Origin: Hordeum vulgare subsp. vulgare
Lineage: Eukaryota > Streptophyta > Magnoliopsida > Poales > Poaceae
Direction: 5' to 3'
DNA length: 64,000 bases
Assembly (NCBI RefSeq): GCF_904849725.1
Contig: NC_058520.1
Location: 318,939,186 to 319,003,185 of the forward strand
The translations under genes were made by a program, and so were the position numbers. The notes under the pieces are model-generated. The model was not told where the DNA came from and did not search any database. It was given only the letters and a program-made list of their open reading frames with translations. Below, one piece after another: positions 22,591 through 33,736 of this stretch; position 1 is the first letter of the stretch, and each line of letters begins with the position of its first letter.

Positions 22591-25500
22591 TTACGCATCA
22601 TCTGGATTAACGCCAGGACTGGAGGGCTCTACGAACGTCTCAAGATCAATACCGTCGGTGATGCGGGTAGCACTCTCAAGGAAAGTCTCCATGAAGTCTT
22701 CGAATCGAAGCTTCTTCGTGTTGGCGACCTTCAATGTCTTCAGCTTCTCCTCACGCACCTCCTTGCAATGTACTCGGACCAAGGACAGAGCAACATCTGC
22801 ACCGCAACGAGCTGCAGATTTCTTCCACGATTGCACTCGGTTCGGAATCTCCTCCAGTCGCGCCATCAGGTTCTCCATCTCCTGCCGCGACTCATCTTCT
22901 GGCCAAAGCTCCTTGTCAATTCGGCCGACGACTTCTCTCAGTCGACCGATGAAAGGACCCACTTTGCCCACGCGGATGTGCGCCCGGAGCAGATCCCGAT
23001 TGGCGTCCTCGCCAAGTGGCACGTTATCGCGAATGGACCGCTCCACGTCCGCTGCTTTAACTTCAGAATCTATGTAAAAATCTGCAACAGAAGGGCAAGC
23101 AAACAATAAGCGTCGAGTGTCACGCACACAGTACAAGCACTCGGCAAAAAACAGGACTTACCAGCCAGACGCGTCATCATCTGCCCAGCCCAGTCGCTGA
23201 TATACTTCTCCTAAGCAATGCATCGTTTATTCAGGACGACCATCTGATTCGTGAGAGCAGTCCTCTATTTCTTCATCTTTTCCACTTCCTCAGTCAACAC
23301 CTTGTTCGCTTCACGAGCCTCCTCCAAGGACTTCTCTCGTCCCTCCAGAGCATCCTTCATGCCAACTATTGCGAGCATGGCCGCATCAAGCTCACCAGCG
23401 AACTGATTCCTCTCCGCCCTGAGAGCCTCATAGGCCGTCCCCATTTCACAGGTTTTCTGCCAACAAACACCAAGGGACAATCAGAAAGTTCAACAACTAA
23501 AAGTCTAAGTTCTTCAGACCCCTGCCGACGCAAGCAGTCGACAGCGGTCTCGGGGACTACACCCAGTGGGTTCACTAAGAGTGACCCCACTGGCATGCAA
23601 CTCAAGCAGGCCTGCCCTATTGAGATGCATGTTATCACCTACGCCTACGAGGCCAATACTACCCGACCTGAGTACAACTTACTCTCGGGGACTCTTACAG
23701 TAAGTGCACTCCGAGTGCAACAACTGCTCGCACTCGGCCATATTATTTACAGACACGACCAAAGTAAAGACAATATGTATAAAGACAACTGTCGGTGCAA
23801 GCACTCGACAGAAGTCTCGGGGACTACACCCACTGGGTTCACTCAGAGTGAACCCATTGCAAACAGCAGCTGCTATCCAAGAACACCCAGTGGGTTACAA
23901 GAGAAAAGTAAATACTTACTAGACCACTTACTCGGATATCATCCCGCAGCTCCAAGCTCCACTGGTACAAGGACGCAACAGAGTCGTAGGCCCTCTTGGC
24001 TTCTCCAGCCATCAGCTCCGCCTGCACCATAGCTCCCTTGGCCACTCCCACCTGCTCCTCCGGGAGACGCTGGATGTTGAATTCAGCATGAGACGAGCCT
24101 GGAATCGTCGAAAGTTCCTGAGGCATCCCAAGGTCCGCGCCAGTCGGCTCCTCATCCACCAGCACCGGTTCAGTCTGTGGCAGGGCTTCAGTCGGCAGCA
24201 CGTCGGTGGCGAGAGTAGCAGCAGGAGGAGCGGCCTCAAGAACAGGCTCCGCAGCTGGTTCGGCTCTCCCCTGGTCGCCCTCGTCCAGGCAAATCGCTCC
24301 TGACAGGCCAAACGACACGAGTTCTCAGAAAAAGAAAGAAGCAGGACCTATGATAGAATTCGAGACACGATAGTATAAAACACTCGGCGTCCCTACAACG
24401 CACCTGGCTGGGACGAGACGACGTTGTCCGTGTCCATGGGATCATCTTCCTGGCGCGCCGGAGAGGTGGTAGAAGTAGCGACTCTGTCGAGTGAAATCCA
24501 TTCGACCAATAAACAGGAGTTCACTCGGATATCGGAAAGAATTGAAAGCTGGATACACTTACGTGGAGGTGACAGGGACAGCAACCCTCATTCGCGGCAG
24601 AGCCTTCCGAGGCTTAGGCCCGTTTGGTTTGGCCACCTTAGAGGACTGACCTGCAGGCTCAGCGGCGGCATCCCTGGCCCTCTTAGCGCTTCGAGCACTC
24701 GGGACCACCGGGGCAGTGGGCGGAGCACTCGAAGACGCAGGAGGAGCCGAGGGGACGGCGGGCTCGTGTCGGCGCTTGGTCCGATGCTCTAGTTGTGGAG
24801 GTGGCGAGTCCTGCTCTTCGTCTTCTTCCTCGTCCTCGCTGGTCTCCTCCTCCGATTCCCCGCTGTCGGAGACGTACTCGGCGCTCTCCATGCTGCCCTC
24901 CTGGCTGCCTTCCTCCTCTTCCTCGGCCGGATTCCCATTCGAGACGGGGGAGAACCAGTTGGTCCACGTGTGCATAAATTTCAGTCGGCAACATCAGACA
25001 TCACGCAGAGATTCAAACAAACGATAGGAATTAAGACAGTTAAGTGCACTCGACAAGTGTTACTCACCTGATTCGGAGGAGGATGGTCCGCGCAGTAAGG
25101 CTTCACTCGCCGAAATCCTTTGGGATTCTTGCAGGGGCCTGTGATCTGGAGCACCCACGAGGTCAACTTCTCCTCAGTCACGCCCACCACGTTGGTCCGA
25201 GTGGAGTCTTCGGGCCCCGTGTAATGCCACATGGCATGGATGCGAGCCTGCAGAGGCTGGATACGCCGACCGAGGAGGAGCTCCAGCAAGTCTATGCCAG
25301 TGACACCCCTCCTGACGACATCTACAAGTGCCTCAACCAAGGGCTGGATCTCGTTCTTCTCCGCCTTCGTGAGCGCGAGCTGCTTAGGAGGGGCGGGCCG
25401 ATCTAAACTAAAGGGAGGCAGCCCAGTCGACGCATTCGGACAGGCGATATCCTGGCAGTAGAACCACGTCGACTACGAGTTCCTGACCGACTCACTTATC

Positions 25501-26050
25501 TGGAGAGCAGGATAGCTACTCCGACTCTTTTTCTGGAAACCTAAGCCCCCGCAGAGCTGGAGGAGATGTGTCTTATCATCCGACTGGCTGAGTCGTTTGA
25601 TGGTTTGGGATCTAGCGGAAAAGATGTGCTTGAACAAACCCTAATGGGGAGGGCAGCCGATGAAACACTCGCACAGAACTATAAAGGCAGAAAGATGGGC
25701 AATGGCATTCGGGGGAAAGTGGTGAAGTTGTGCCCCGAAGTGATTCATGATGCCCTTGAAGAAAGGATGTGGGGGCAAAGAGAAACCTCGGTGGACGTGG
25801 TTGAGCAGCAAGACGCGCTCCCCCTCCCGAGGCGTCGGCTCGACCTCGTTCTCCGCCGGCAGCCTCCAGGACTTGTGCACGATCATCCCGTGCTCCACCA
25901 GCTGCAGCAGATCCCCCTCTGTCACCGTGGAGGGGAGGAAGTCACCCTGAATCCACCCCGCCGGCAGCGGCCGCTGCCCCGCTGAGCAGGTGCCGCCGTC
26001 TTCCCCTTCTTCTTCCTCGCCTCCATCTTGCTGGTCTGACCCTTGGTCAT
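22591..26050 (-). pseudogene. spliced antisense gene, Transposase_28-like N-terminal domain
   Basis: On the strand opposite gag-pol I read six exons: 26050-25068, about 24968-24563, 24483-24404, 24299-23932, 23456-23162 and 23081-22591. Donors are clear (GTGAGT, GTAAGT, GTGCGT, GTAAGT, GTAAGT), as are most acceptors (GACAG, GTCAG, TTGGCAG, TTGCAG). The exon 2 acceptor is not canonical here. Exon 1 encodes WIQGDFLPSTVTEGDLL, LPPHPFFKGIMNHFGAQLHH and a block around IAHLSAFIVLCECFIGCPPH, typical of the 'putative gypsy type transposon' family (Pfam Transposase_28, by recall). Exon 2 is acidic and basic low-complexity, and exons 4-6 are charged, coiled-coil-like. Decay: a frameshift near 25960, and stops at 25641-25643, 25473-25475, 23265-23267 and 23211-23213. 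The start was chosen for its GCCGCCATGA context. Function is unknown. Confidence 0.75.
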
Positions 26051-26180
26051 GGCGGCAGCTGCGAGCCCTCGGGAGGAAGGAGAAGCAAGGAGTGTAGAAG
26101 CGGTGGAGGTGGCGAGAAGGACGGAGCAGGCAAGAGCGAGAGATTCGGCGAGCGTAACGAAGAAGCCTCACCACCGAGAT

Positions 26181-26189
26181 TTAAATAGG
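26181..26189 (-). promoter_or_regulatory. TATA box for the antisense gene
   Basis: The minus strand reads ACCCTATTTAAATCTC here, about 130 bp upstream of the ATG at 26050. A C/T-rich leader and a Kozak-like GCCGCCATGA follow. It lies in the internal region, not in an LTR, so the antisense gene appears to have its own promoter. Confidence 0.6.
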
Positions 26190-26559
26190 GTTCCGACTGG
26201 GTCACTCGCAGGTGGCCCCGAAACCTTATCCTCCCGACCCACTTCGGCGATATTAGTGGAGAGGTTGAAGGCGCGAGAATCGAGGCATCAGGCGCTACTC
26301 GAGCGCGCTCGCGTCATCCCCGCTGAGCGCGCGGAAACCGAAATTTGAGGATCCTGGAAAATCCGCCGCTGTCAGTTGACCGGTCGCGTCACAAGATGCC
26401 GCACAAGCACTCGGCTCCCGACAGTCTATTTGACGAGTACTTCCACTCGGATCGTCGATCAGAAAATTCAAAATGGACAGAGGCAAGCAACGCCCAAGCC
26501 AAGTTTCTTCCAGTCGGATCCAACTTCAAACATCGCTTCGTCGTTCCAACCCCAATCCA

Positions 26560-26571
26560 TTCGGGGACTAA
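26560..26571 (+). promoter_or_regulatory. polypurine tract of Tat-lineage element
   Basis: TTCGGGGACTAA abuts the 3' LTR start at 26572. It is the expected plus-strand primer, though short and interrupted by pyrimidines. The same core, CGGGGACT, recurs in every minisatellite unit. Confidence 0.6.
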
Positions 26572-27128
26572 TGATGGGGTATAGTCCTAGGGTAGGGTCA
26601 TAGGCCTGCCCTGTAGGTCCTACCCAAGGACTACCCCTCGCAAAGGACTAGACCCTTAGTCAGCTCCGACTGAATTAAGGAATCCCTATCATCCAGTCGG
26701 TAACATACCCTCGATCGTCCAGTCAGAGACTAGCATTCAGAGCATATCAGGCTAACCGACTGAATACCACTCGGTACATCGTAACCCCCTGGAGGGAAAC
26801 GGTCGTACGTTTCCAGGTGCATTTATTAGAATTTAGGGCGTACGTTACCTGTAACGTACACATTCAATCGCCACTACTCCACCCCTATACCGGAACCGTT
26901 GTGGAGGGCAGCGCACTCAATATAAGCCACCCTCCCCCGCTGGTAAAGGGGTTAGCAACTCATTTGTATTTCCTATTTCCACTCGACAACAAGCTCCCCG
27001 AGAACTGAGACGTACGGCTGTTACCTCCACCACGGAGGGGCCTGAACTCATACATCCTCGCCGTAGCTAGGACTCTGTCCATCCTTTTCGTACTCTACAC
27101 ATCTACTGTCAGGCTTATACCCACGACA
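26572..27128 (+). repeat. 3' LTR of Tat-lineage element
   Basis: 557 bp, TGATGGGG to CCACGACA, followed by target duplication TCACC (27129-27133). By eye, about 20 substitutions and two 1-bp indels separate it from the 5' LTR. Most substitutions are transitions. Confidence 0.92.
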
Positions 27129-27133
27129 TCACC

Positions 27134-27290
27134 CGCGAGCTCTGCGATGGAAATCTCAGGTTTAGGACAAAAACAAAACAACGTAGGGAAGGTCACCGAG
27201 TGTGTAGAATACCCACACAACCAGCCGAGCCAAAACCGGATCGAGGCGCCATTACCCACCAAAAATTTGAGTGAGGATCGAAGCTAGCAT
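27134..27290 (-). mobile_element. LINE fragment, continuation of 13966-14902
   Basis: The minus strand reads a block around VGNGASIRFWLGWLCGYS, then FPTLFCFCPKPEISIAEL, which joins across the Tat insertion to LAGDNWALAFRRAL. This is the ORF2 segment between RT and zf-RVT. Homology fades near 27290, where 5' truncation of the LINE probably lies. Confidence 0.75.
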
Positions 27291-27897
27291 CAAAATTTAC
27301 CTTATTGCATCAGGCTTGAGGGGACTTCCATATCTTGCATGAGTGTGTATACCACTCCCCACTCTCATAGGCTCTCCATTTCTCTCAACTTTCATGGAGA
27401 ATGCTTTTCATACAATATCTCACAACAAATAGACATCCAACTTCATCAACCCAAGTACTTCTATTTTCCTCAACATTCATGAGAAATACTACTTATATTC
27501 TATAAAAAATTACAACTATATAACAACATATGCCATAGATCATATGTATTTGTAGTCTTGATCCTCATATTCAAAGGCTCTGCCTTCGACAAGGTTTTTT
27601 CAAAAAAAAATTAACCAAATTTTTTATGATTACAATGTTTCTGAATAGGCTAGTAATTTCAAGATAGATCTAATATTCTCGGCATAGTGCTGTTTTCTTT
27701 TTATATTTTTCATGAAAGTCTAAAAATGTTTTTTTGTGGAGTGTGTAAATTATTTTATTGACATACATCATAACTCAAAAGGAGTAAAGGCATGCTTAAA
27801 ACCTCCTCAAAACTTTAAATGGAACCAATTATTTATGCTCATCACATTCTGTACAGCTGGCAATGTTTTAGTTTCAAATGAATATACCTACTTATTT
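27291..27897. other. A/T-rich stretch without recognised features
   Basis: No open frame, terminal repeat or transposon end could be recognised. It lies between the truncated LINE and the poly(A) end of the next retroelement. Confidence 0.5.
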
Positions 27898-29395
27898 TTA
27901 GAAAAGGAGGATGACCCCCGGCCTCTGCATCTGGGAGATGCATGCGGCCATTTTATTGATTATTCTCGAGGACCTTACAAAGTGTTGCAATAATATGTCT
28001 GAATCCGCCATCTTCACAATATCTGTCGCTACTCCTATCCAAATGATGAAGGGGTGCTAGCTGGGCCACATACCCAGACCACTTACCTAAGACTAACATC
28101 AAAAGCTGGAAGCCCCAGCCGAGCCGGTCTAGCCATCTGCCACATACCGGGTCTAAGGCACAAAACCAATCTGACGCATTCGTGTGCTGTCGCCTCCATC
28201 TTCCACCGGTCCGTCTTCAGAGCAGATATTGAGGCTTCTACCTTGTGTAGCCACTCTGTCATCGACGTCACCATGATGCTAGACAGCTACCTCCTCCTGC
28301 GCGAGTCCATCTCCATGGGTCGGACGCCGAGTCCCCACAGCCCATGCCGCAGATATCCGCCGCCATCAATGTGTCAGATGAAGCACCGCTCCACCATTCC
28401 TCCAGCTAGTACTTGCTCCAAAACGATGCCCCCAGGAGGGAAGGCGATAAAACGCCATCACGTCCGATCCAGGAAGACCCAGATCTAGTGTTTCCCCTGG
28501 AGAATCCCGAGCCTGATGACGCAAACAGCAACGTCGTTGCTCCACCAGACAAGCGCCCCGACGTCACAGCCTCCAACATGAAGGTGTCCAAAATGCGCCA
28601 ACATTGAACCGCCGCCACCTCCACCGCTCCTTGAGCAGCCCCCGAGCAACGCCTTCAGGAACGAACACGCCATCACGGTGTCGTCGTCACTTCGAACAAG
28701 GGGATTTGAGGTTTTCACCTGAGCTCCTGGTAGGGGTGGAAGGTAGGGGATCCTCTCCGAAGCCTCCAACAAGGGGAACAACACCCCAACGCGTTGTCTT
28801 CGGAGTGGCCTCCGCACCGGCCAAGGGACTCCCCAGGAACCGTTCCAATCACCGGATCTACAAGGCCAACATCCAAGAACAGCGAGAAGCCATCAGGGGC
28901 CGGATTCGCTGCAGATCGAAGTAGATCGGGGTCAAGGACAAGCAACACCATGGCCACGAGCATCCAGCAAGGACCGCCACCGCAGCCAGCGCCACCCCCC
29001 ACGCCGTCCGGGTCAAAGAGGGACCGCCGACCGCGCACAGGGGCCACCACTGCCTGCACACGCCGGAGTACCGCCGCTAGCCCAGCGCCAACCACCGCCT
29101 GCCGAGGGCCGCTGCCATGTGCCCCGCTCCCCGCCACCGCTCGCCGAGGCCTGCCCCCTCGCGCCCGACCGCGATCGCCACAAGACACCACCGTCAACCG
29201 CCTAGATCCGCCGCCTGCGGAGGAAGGGGAGCCGGGAGAGGGAGTCCCCCCGCCGCCGTCGTCTGCCTCGCGGGTTTCACCCGGCGGCATCACCCGGCGG
29301 CGGCGAGGAGGGGAGGATGGGAGGGCGGCGGCGGTGCCTAGGGCTGGCGAGCCCCCGAGTCGCCCAGGGCGGGGCCGACGCGAGGGAAGTTGAGA
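27898..29395 (-). mobile_element. putative non-LTR (poly(A)-type) retroelement, minus strand
   Basis: On the minus strand the unit runs from a very GC-rich start near 29395 to an A-rich end (CATCCTCCTTTTCTAAAAA near 27897). It has an AATCAATAAAATGG polyadenylation-like motif just before. The 3' portion (CGCATGCATCTCCCAGATG) is a sequence I recognise as recurrent in Triticeae DNA. The GC-rich half has open frames full of G, R, P and A on both strands, so none is evidence of a protein. It could be a LINE-derived non-autonomous copy or a processed relic. No target duplication was found. Confidence 0.4.
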
Positions 29396-29518
29396 TGGGT
29401 TGTGATCTATCTAAGTATGGCGGCCTAGTTTGCTTGCGATGTATATCCTATTTTTCTTTGTCATTTTAGAAATCATTATGTACGTACTTTTGAACATTAT
29501 CATTTGTCATTATACTTA

Positions 29519-29570
29519 AGCCCTCCATCCAAATTAATTATGAGCGACGATTAATATGGATTGAAGGGAG
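29519..29570. mobile_element. tiny Stowaway-like MITE remnant
   Basis: CCCTCCATCCAAATTAAT at left and ATTAATATGGATTGAAGGG at right are inverted copies with almost no spacer. A TA dinucleotide lies at the left edge only. This looks like a deletion derivative of a Stowaway MITE. Confidence 0.45.
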
Positions 29571-29826
29571 TGATTAAGTATATTAAAGTTATGTTCACAA
29601 CCTTCAAGCTCCACCTCCAACCATTAGCCACACGAGGATGGTAGAGGCTGAAATGGAGATGTGTTAGAGTTTGCGCATGTGGTGGCGACAATTAATTTGA
29701 ATCGAAGGAAATGGTTAATATATTTAAAGCATGTTCATAACCTTCAAGCTCCACATCCAACCCTTAGCCACACGAGGATGATAGAGGCTGAAATAGAGAT
29801 GTGTTAGAGCTTGCGCATGTGGTGCA
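29547..29826. repeat. 140-bp tandem duplication
   Basis: Two diverged copies at 29547-29686 and 29687-29826 share CCTTCAAGCTCCAC, TTAGCCACACGAGGATG, and GAGATGTGTTAGAG followed by TTGCGCATGTGG. The 140-bp offset is exact (29591 and 29731). The first copy includes the right half of the MITE remnant, and a weaker version is in the second, so the duplication followed the MITE insertion. Confidence 0.8.
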
Positions 29827-30298
29827 GCACAACATTCGATGCTCGAAGCTAGGCCTGAGCCGGTGAGCCCTGCCTTAAATTATACCTGTGGGGGCAAGCT
29901 TTATGTGATTCCCACAACTCCATATCTAATACCCTTTCCAGGAAAGGGCCCCATGACCCTGATGGCGAAGCTCCTCTAGCGTCAAACTGTTGTAAGACGG
30001 GAAAGCTAGCTAGGCTAGACTATGCAAGGAAGGTCTTATGTGGGGTTGCATATTCTCTCTAGCCACAATTATGGATGCAGGTCCATCCCCAAGGTTTTGA
30101 TGCCCCTCCTCCCATGTTGAGATATATGCACAGTGAACGCCCGCATGTATTGTTAGATGCATGGATTAATATATTGTTATGCATTTTGTTGCACTGGGAT
30201 TCATGGATTAATATATTGTTATGAAGTAGAGTAGATAGTATATACTCCAATTGATGCTGAATTATACAGCTCTTATTTCATATTCCTCACAAACACTA
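29827..30298. other. no recognised features
   Basis: Moderately A/T-rich sequence with a short internal repeat (ATGGATTAATATATTGTTATG twice, at about 30160 and 30203). No coding signal. Confidence 0.5.
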
Positions 30299-30522
30299 GC
30301 TCCGTCCCGAGTTATTGGCCCCCTTCGTATTTGTGTCAAATTTTGATCATAAATTCAACTAACAAAATTTTAATGCATGTCACAAATAATTATATCATTG
30401 GATTCATATTTGAGCATGATTTTTGATGATATTGTTTTTGCTACATATAATTTATATTTTATTAAATCATGATCAAAATATGATCATAAATGAAAACGGG
30501 ACTAGCAAACCAGAACGGAGCG
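30299..30522. mobile_element. Stowaway-type MITE
   Basis: Ends GCTCCGTCCCGAGTTATTGG and GGGACTAGCAAACCAGAACGGAGC are imperfect inverted repeats flanked by TA. Interior segments also pair (TTTTGATCATAAATTCAA against GATCAAAATATGATCATAAA). The CTCCGT terminal signature supports Tc1/mariner-derived Stowaway. Confidence 0.6.
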
Positions 30523-31467
30523 TATGTATGTAGATCGCGCGATGTCCATTAACTCATGCATGTCGATGTGTCACTTTGGTTAAAGCGGTCCTGCAACAAT
30601 TCCCATCCGTTTCACCCACTCGTTCGGCTATGTACACACTTGTATCTCTACATGTCACCATGCCTCGGGCATGTACGTGTAAGGGAATCAAATCTTTCAC
30701 CTCCATCTGTCGGAAGGAAGAGATAGATCGATGCATCCATCACCATCGTTTTCTCTTTCAGACCAATTTTGGTTTGCCCCTGTTCTTTTATTTAAAGGTT
30801 CAGTTTCGAAAATGCCACTTCAGGCTTGCGCCTCCACGCGTCTTTCTTCTGGTTCCCGGTGCCATATGAGTTAGATTCTCTTTGTGATCGGGCAGCCTGA
30901 AAAGATTTTTGTGGCGGATGAGAATAGATAATTGAAGGAAGTTGTTGATATCAAATTGGACATTTGCTTCCCAGGACAGGATTCTGAATTTCAATGTATA
31001 TTATATTAGATGTTTCTCTTGGCAGAAAATTTAAACGGCTTATATATAAACTAGATGATGCCACACCCGTTGTTGCGATTACTTTATTTAAACAAATGCA
31101 TAAATAGTTGCTACAAAATAACAAAAACTAATATGTAACAAATATATGTTTATAAAATAATGAAAAATCTAAAGCATATAAAAAATGGTTTCTCTTGAAT
31201 ATTTCTTTTTTGTAGTTGATAATGTCAAACCTGAAGGATGCACTACATAAGTATATGCAGTCGCTCAACACATATATGAAAAATAATATTGTAGGACTAA
31301 CATGTGTGCAATGGTGATGTGGCAACATTGCATGCATAAATACACTAATTAATGCAAAAGTTATAATTTCTAACTAATATGCATGACCTTCTTATGTGAT
31401 ATGTTTGCATGTCTAGCAAAAATAGATAGTGCTTTATAGTTATTTAAAAGGTGTAACTTGTAACTTA
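30523..31467. other. no gene recognised
   Basis: A/T-rich DNA. CTAGATGATGCCACACCCGTTG near 31051 resembles a recurrent Triticeae repeat terminus, but no partner end is visible. Confidence 0.4.
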
Positions 31468-31528
31468 CTCCCTCCGTCCTATTATGTAAATAGAAGATTG
31501 GCAACGTGGCATTATGGGATGTTGGGAG
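31468..31528. mobile_element. Thalos-like Stowaway MITE, deletion derivative
   Basis: CTCCCTCCGTCCTATTATGT at left and CATTATGGGATGTTGGGAG at right are inverted copies, flanked by TA at 31466-31467 and 31529-31530. At 61 bp it is shorter than intact copies. Confidence 0.7.
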
Positions 31529-33736
31529 TACATGTATAAATTGCTTATGTGACATATTTGGATGTCTAGCAAAATATTGGGTTTCAGCTATTTAGAAATA
31601 GAAGATTGACTAGCCACCCGAAGTCAGGTGAAAACTTTGCTAGCTTTAAGTTTTGAATCAGTTTGCGTGCCTATTTATGGATGAAAAAACTATGGAACTT
31701 CCAAAACGCAGTCGGCTCCGTATCTACGAATTTGAGGTCATCTAATAATGGTGAGCCGCGATGGATAATGCATGATGACGTGGTTTGTTTTGCTTAAAGC
31801 AACCGCGGAGCCATCGTATTTGGTCGAATGCTATGGTAACTATCGTACACCATTATTGAACAAAAAGATCGGTCTAGCAGAGTCACCTCACATTCCATTG
31901 AAGCGCGCTGCAAAAATCATCCCGAAGTCTTCCTATTGAATGGTGGTGGACGAAATATAGAGCTCTCGGTCTGCCAAATCTTGTGGCCATGGATATTTCA
32001 GGACATGTGCACTCTCCGGCCATTGCACGCCCATTGTCATGCCACATCATCACATGGCATTGCTCCTTGCTGCTAATCCTTTCCCGGCCCTATTACACAC
32101 CACTTCATCCTCGCATCTACTTTAAGCTATCTAGCGGACCACTACCTCGGCACCATGCCAGCTCTGTTTGGGATGTCTCTCGCATCATTCCTCATTTTCC
32201 TATTCACATGCTGACAGTCCATCATCTTCAATTGTATCTCGTGTGCCAACCATGATGCATCTTGCCCATCTGATCTCAACATATTCAATGATTTTCCCTA
32301 AGGTATATAGTTTTCCCCAAATTTCTATATGTGTACTCATCTAACTTCTCATGTATTAGTGTTGATGACATAGGATTCACAATATCTATAGATGATGTGG
32401 GATGTGAACTAAGATAATGATTTGTTTGATTCACAATATCTATATATAAGGGCCTTTTCAATGGAATCCGTCAAATTTCTCGGAAATGTCTGGACGATGC
32501 AAACGTCTCTGTGCTTCGATTCAGAATTTTGTTGGCATCCAATATGATGCCACAAATGTATGTCGACGTACGAATTCCCACAAACCTGCAACAAGCTAGG
32601 AGGGGGAGGTTTGTGAGGGTCCATACCACCGCCACATAGGAGATCAACGCCCCGGCGCACTCAAATCCTCTCTCCGAGATCACTTTTCTCCCAGTTTGTC
32701 CCTTTCGCTTTACTTTGTATCTGCAACCTCCTAGTTGTACGTCATCACTATACTGCTCCACTCGCCTCCAAAGCCTTTTCGGAAGTACGCCTCCACGGGC
32801 CTTCCCGCCTTGGACAACGCCCCCATCCACTACAGATTCATCCACAACTAAGTATCCTATGCTCCCTAGCAACGCCGTCCATGTCGGATACCACACCTGG
32901 CAAATGTTCCTGCCAAATGTCATTGATCTTTTTTTAACGTTTACAATATTTCTTTGGAGCAAACGCGATGGTTGGGTACTTGGTGATGAAGGATGAGTTG
33001 TTATGTGATGTATAATTGGCCAGAAGTTCAAACTTTTGCAGGCATGGAGAAAGGGACGTAGTGTTTTGGCTAATCGTGCAATCTTGGTTTCATGAGAAAA
33101 ATCATTTCGCGACTTACAACTGGCACAACGATCCATAATCGAAATATGAATTCGATAGCCCATCAGTGGTGCATCGACTCAAGCTTTGACATGAAGTATT
33201 GTTGTGCAATTGCACAAATGGATGGAAAGGAGCATCGTAACTTTTTTCTTGTTGCTTTGCAAGTGACCATTTCATTGATTCACTCAACTTCTCAACTTGA
33301 TACTCACTATATTGTATAGCCAAGACGTGCTATGATGTTGTACCAAACAACGGAAAACACACAACATTGTTGTATATAGCTCAAGACGCACGACGTCTGA
33401 TGACCAAATTTGCGCATACTGATGCATTGTTAGACTCGAGTACGTTGAATTAGTATCGATTATATTGAAAAGCTTGTTGCAGACTGTTGCTTCGGTCCTA
33501 ATATTTATATTTGAACTATTGGTATACTAGAATATTTGCATTTTATTTACGGATGAATTGTTCCATTGTTATTTCTTATAATTATTTAGTGCTCTGGACA
33601 TAGTTAATCGAATTTTTTAATGGAAGTAAATAAATAATGATGAATGTTTGATGATTGGGATGGACGATAGCCTCCGGACTCACATCCGCAGATAAATAAT
33701 GAATCCAATTTGCATTGCAGCGCCGTAGGAGATGTC
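31529..33736. other. unassigned stretch with a possible Harbinger ORF1 relic
   Basis: Mostly featureless. Between about 33080 and 33260 on plus, a short frame reads NRNMNSIAHQWCIDSSFDMK then YCCAIAQMDGKEHRNF. This resembles the helix-rich Myb/NAM-associated protein of PIF/Harbinger transposons (R-x-x-SI-x-HRW...K-x-x-GA-x-AQ). GGGCCTTTTCAATGG after TAA near 32450 could be a terminal repeat. Neither is strong. A long minus frame (32471-33163) has no recognisable domain. Confidence 0.3.

Larger units (their letters stand above)
14903..27128 (+). mobile_element. complete Tat-lineage Ty3/gypsy element with antisense gene
   Basis: Two 557-559-bp LTRs bound a 12.2-kb unit, flanked by perfect 5-bp duplications TCACC (14898-14902 and 27129-27133). 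The order is LTR, primer-binding site, gag, protease, RT, RNase H, a second RNase H, integrase, a 70-bp minisatellite, an antisense spliced gene, a purine-rich tract and LTR. Dual RNase H and antisense extra ORFs after pol are known of the plant Tat lineage (Retand/Grande/RIRE2 types). By eye the LTRs differ at about 20 substitutions and two 1-bp indels (about 3.6%), about 1.4 My at the common grass rate of 1.3e-8 per site per year. It inserted in a LINE ORF. The coding capacity is lost. Confidence 0.92.

Noticed and set aside
28604..29393. A 199-residue plus-strand and a 192-residue minus-strand open frame in the same DNA
   Set aside because: Both are G/P/R/A-rich, mutually overlapping and in very high GC. 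Neither resembles a protein family.
32471..33163. A 230-residue minus-strand frame as a possible host gene
   Set aside because: No recognisable domain, no splice or promoter context, and it overlaps a plus-strand Harbinger-like trace.
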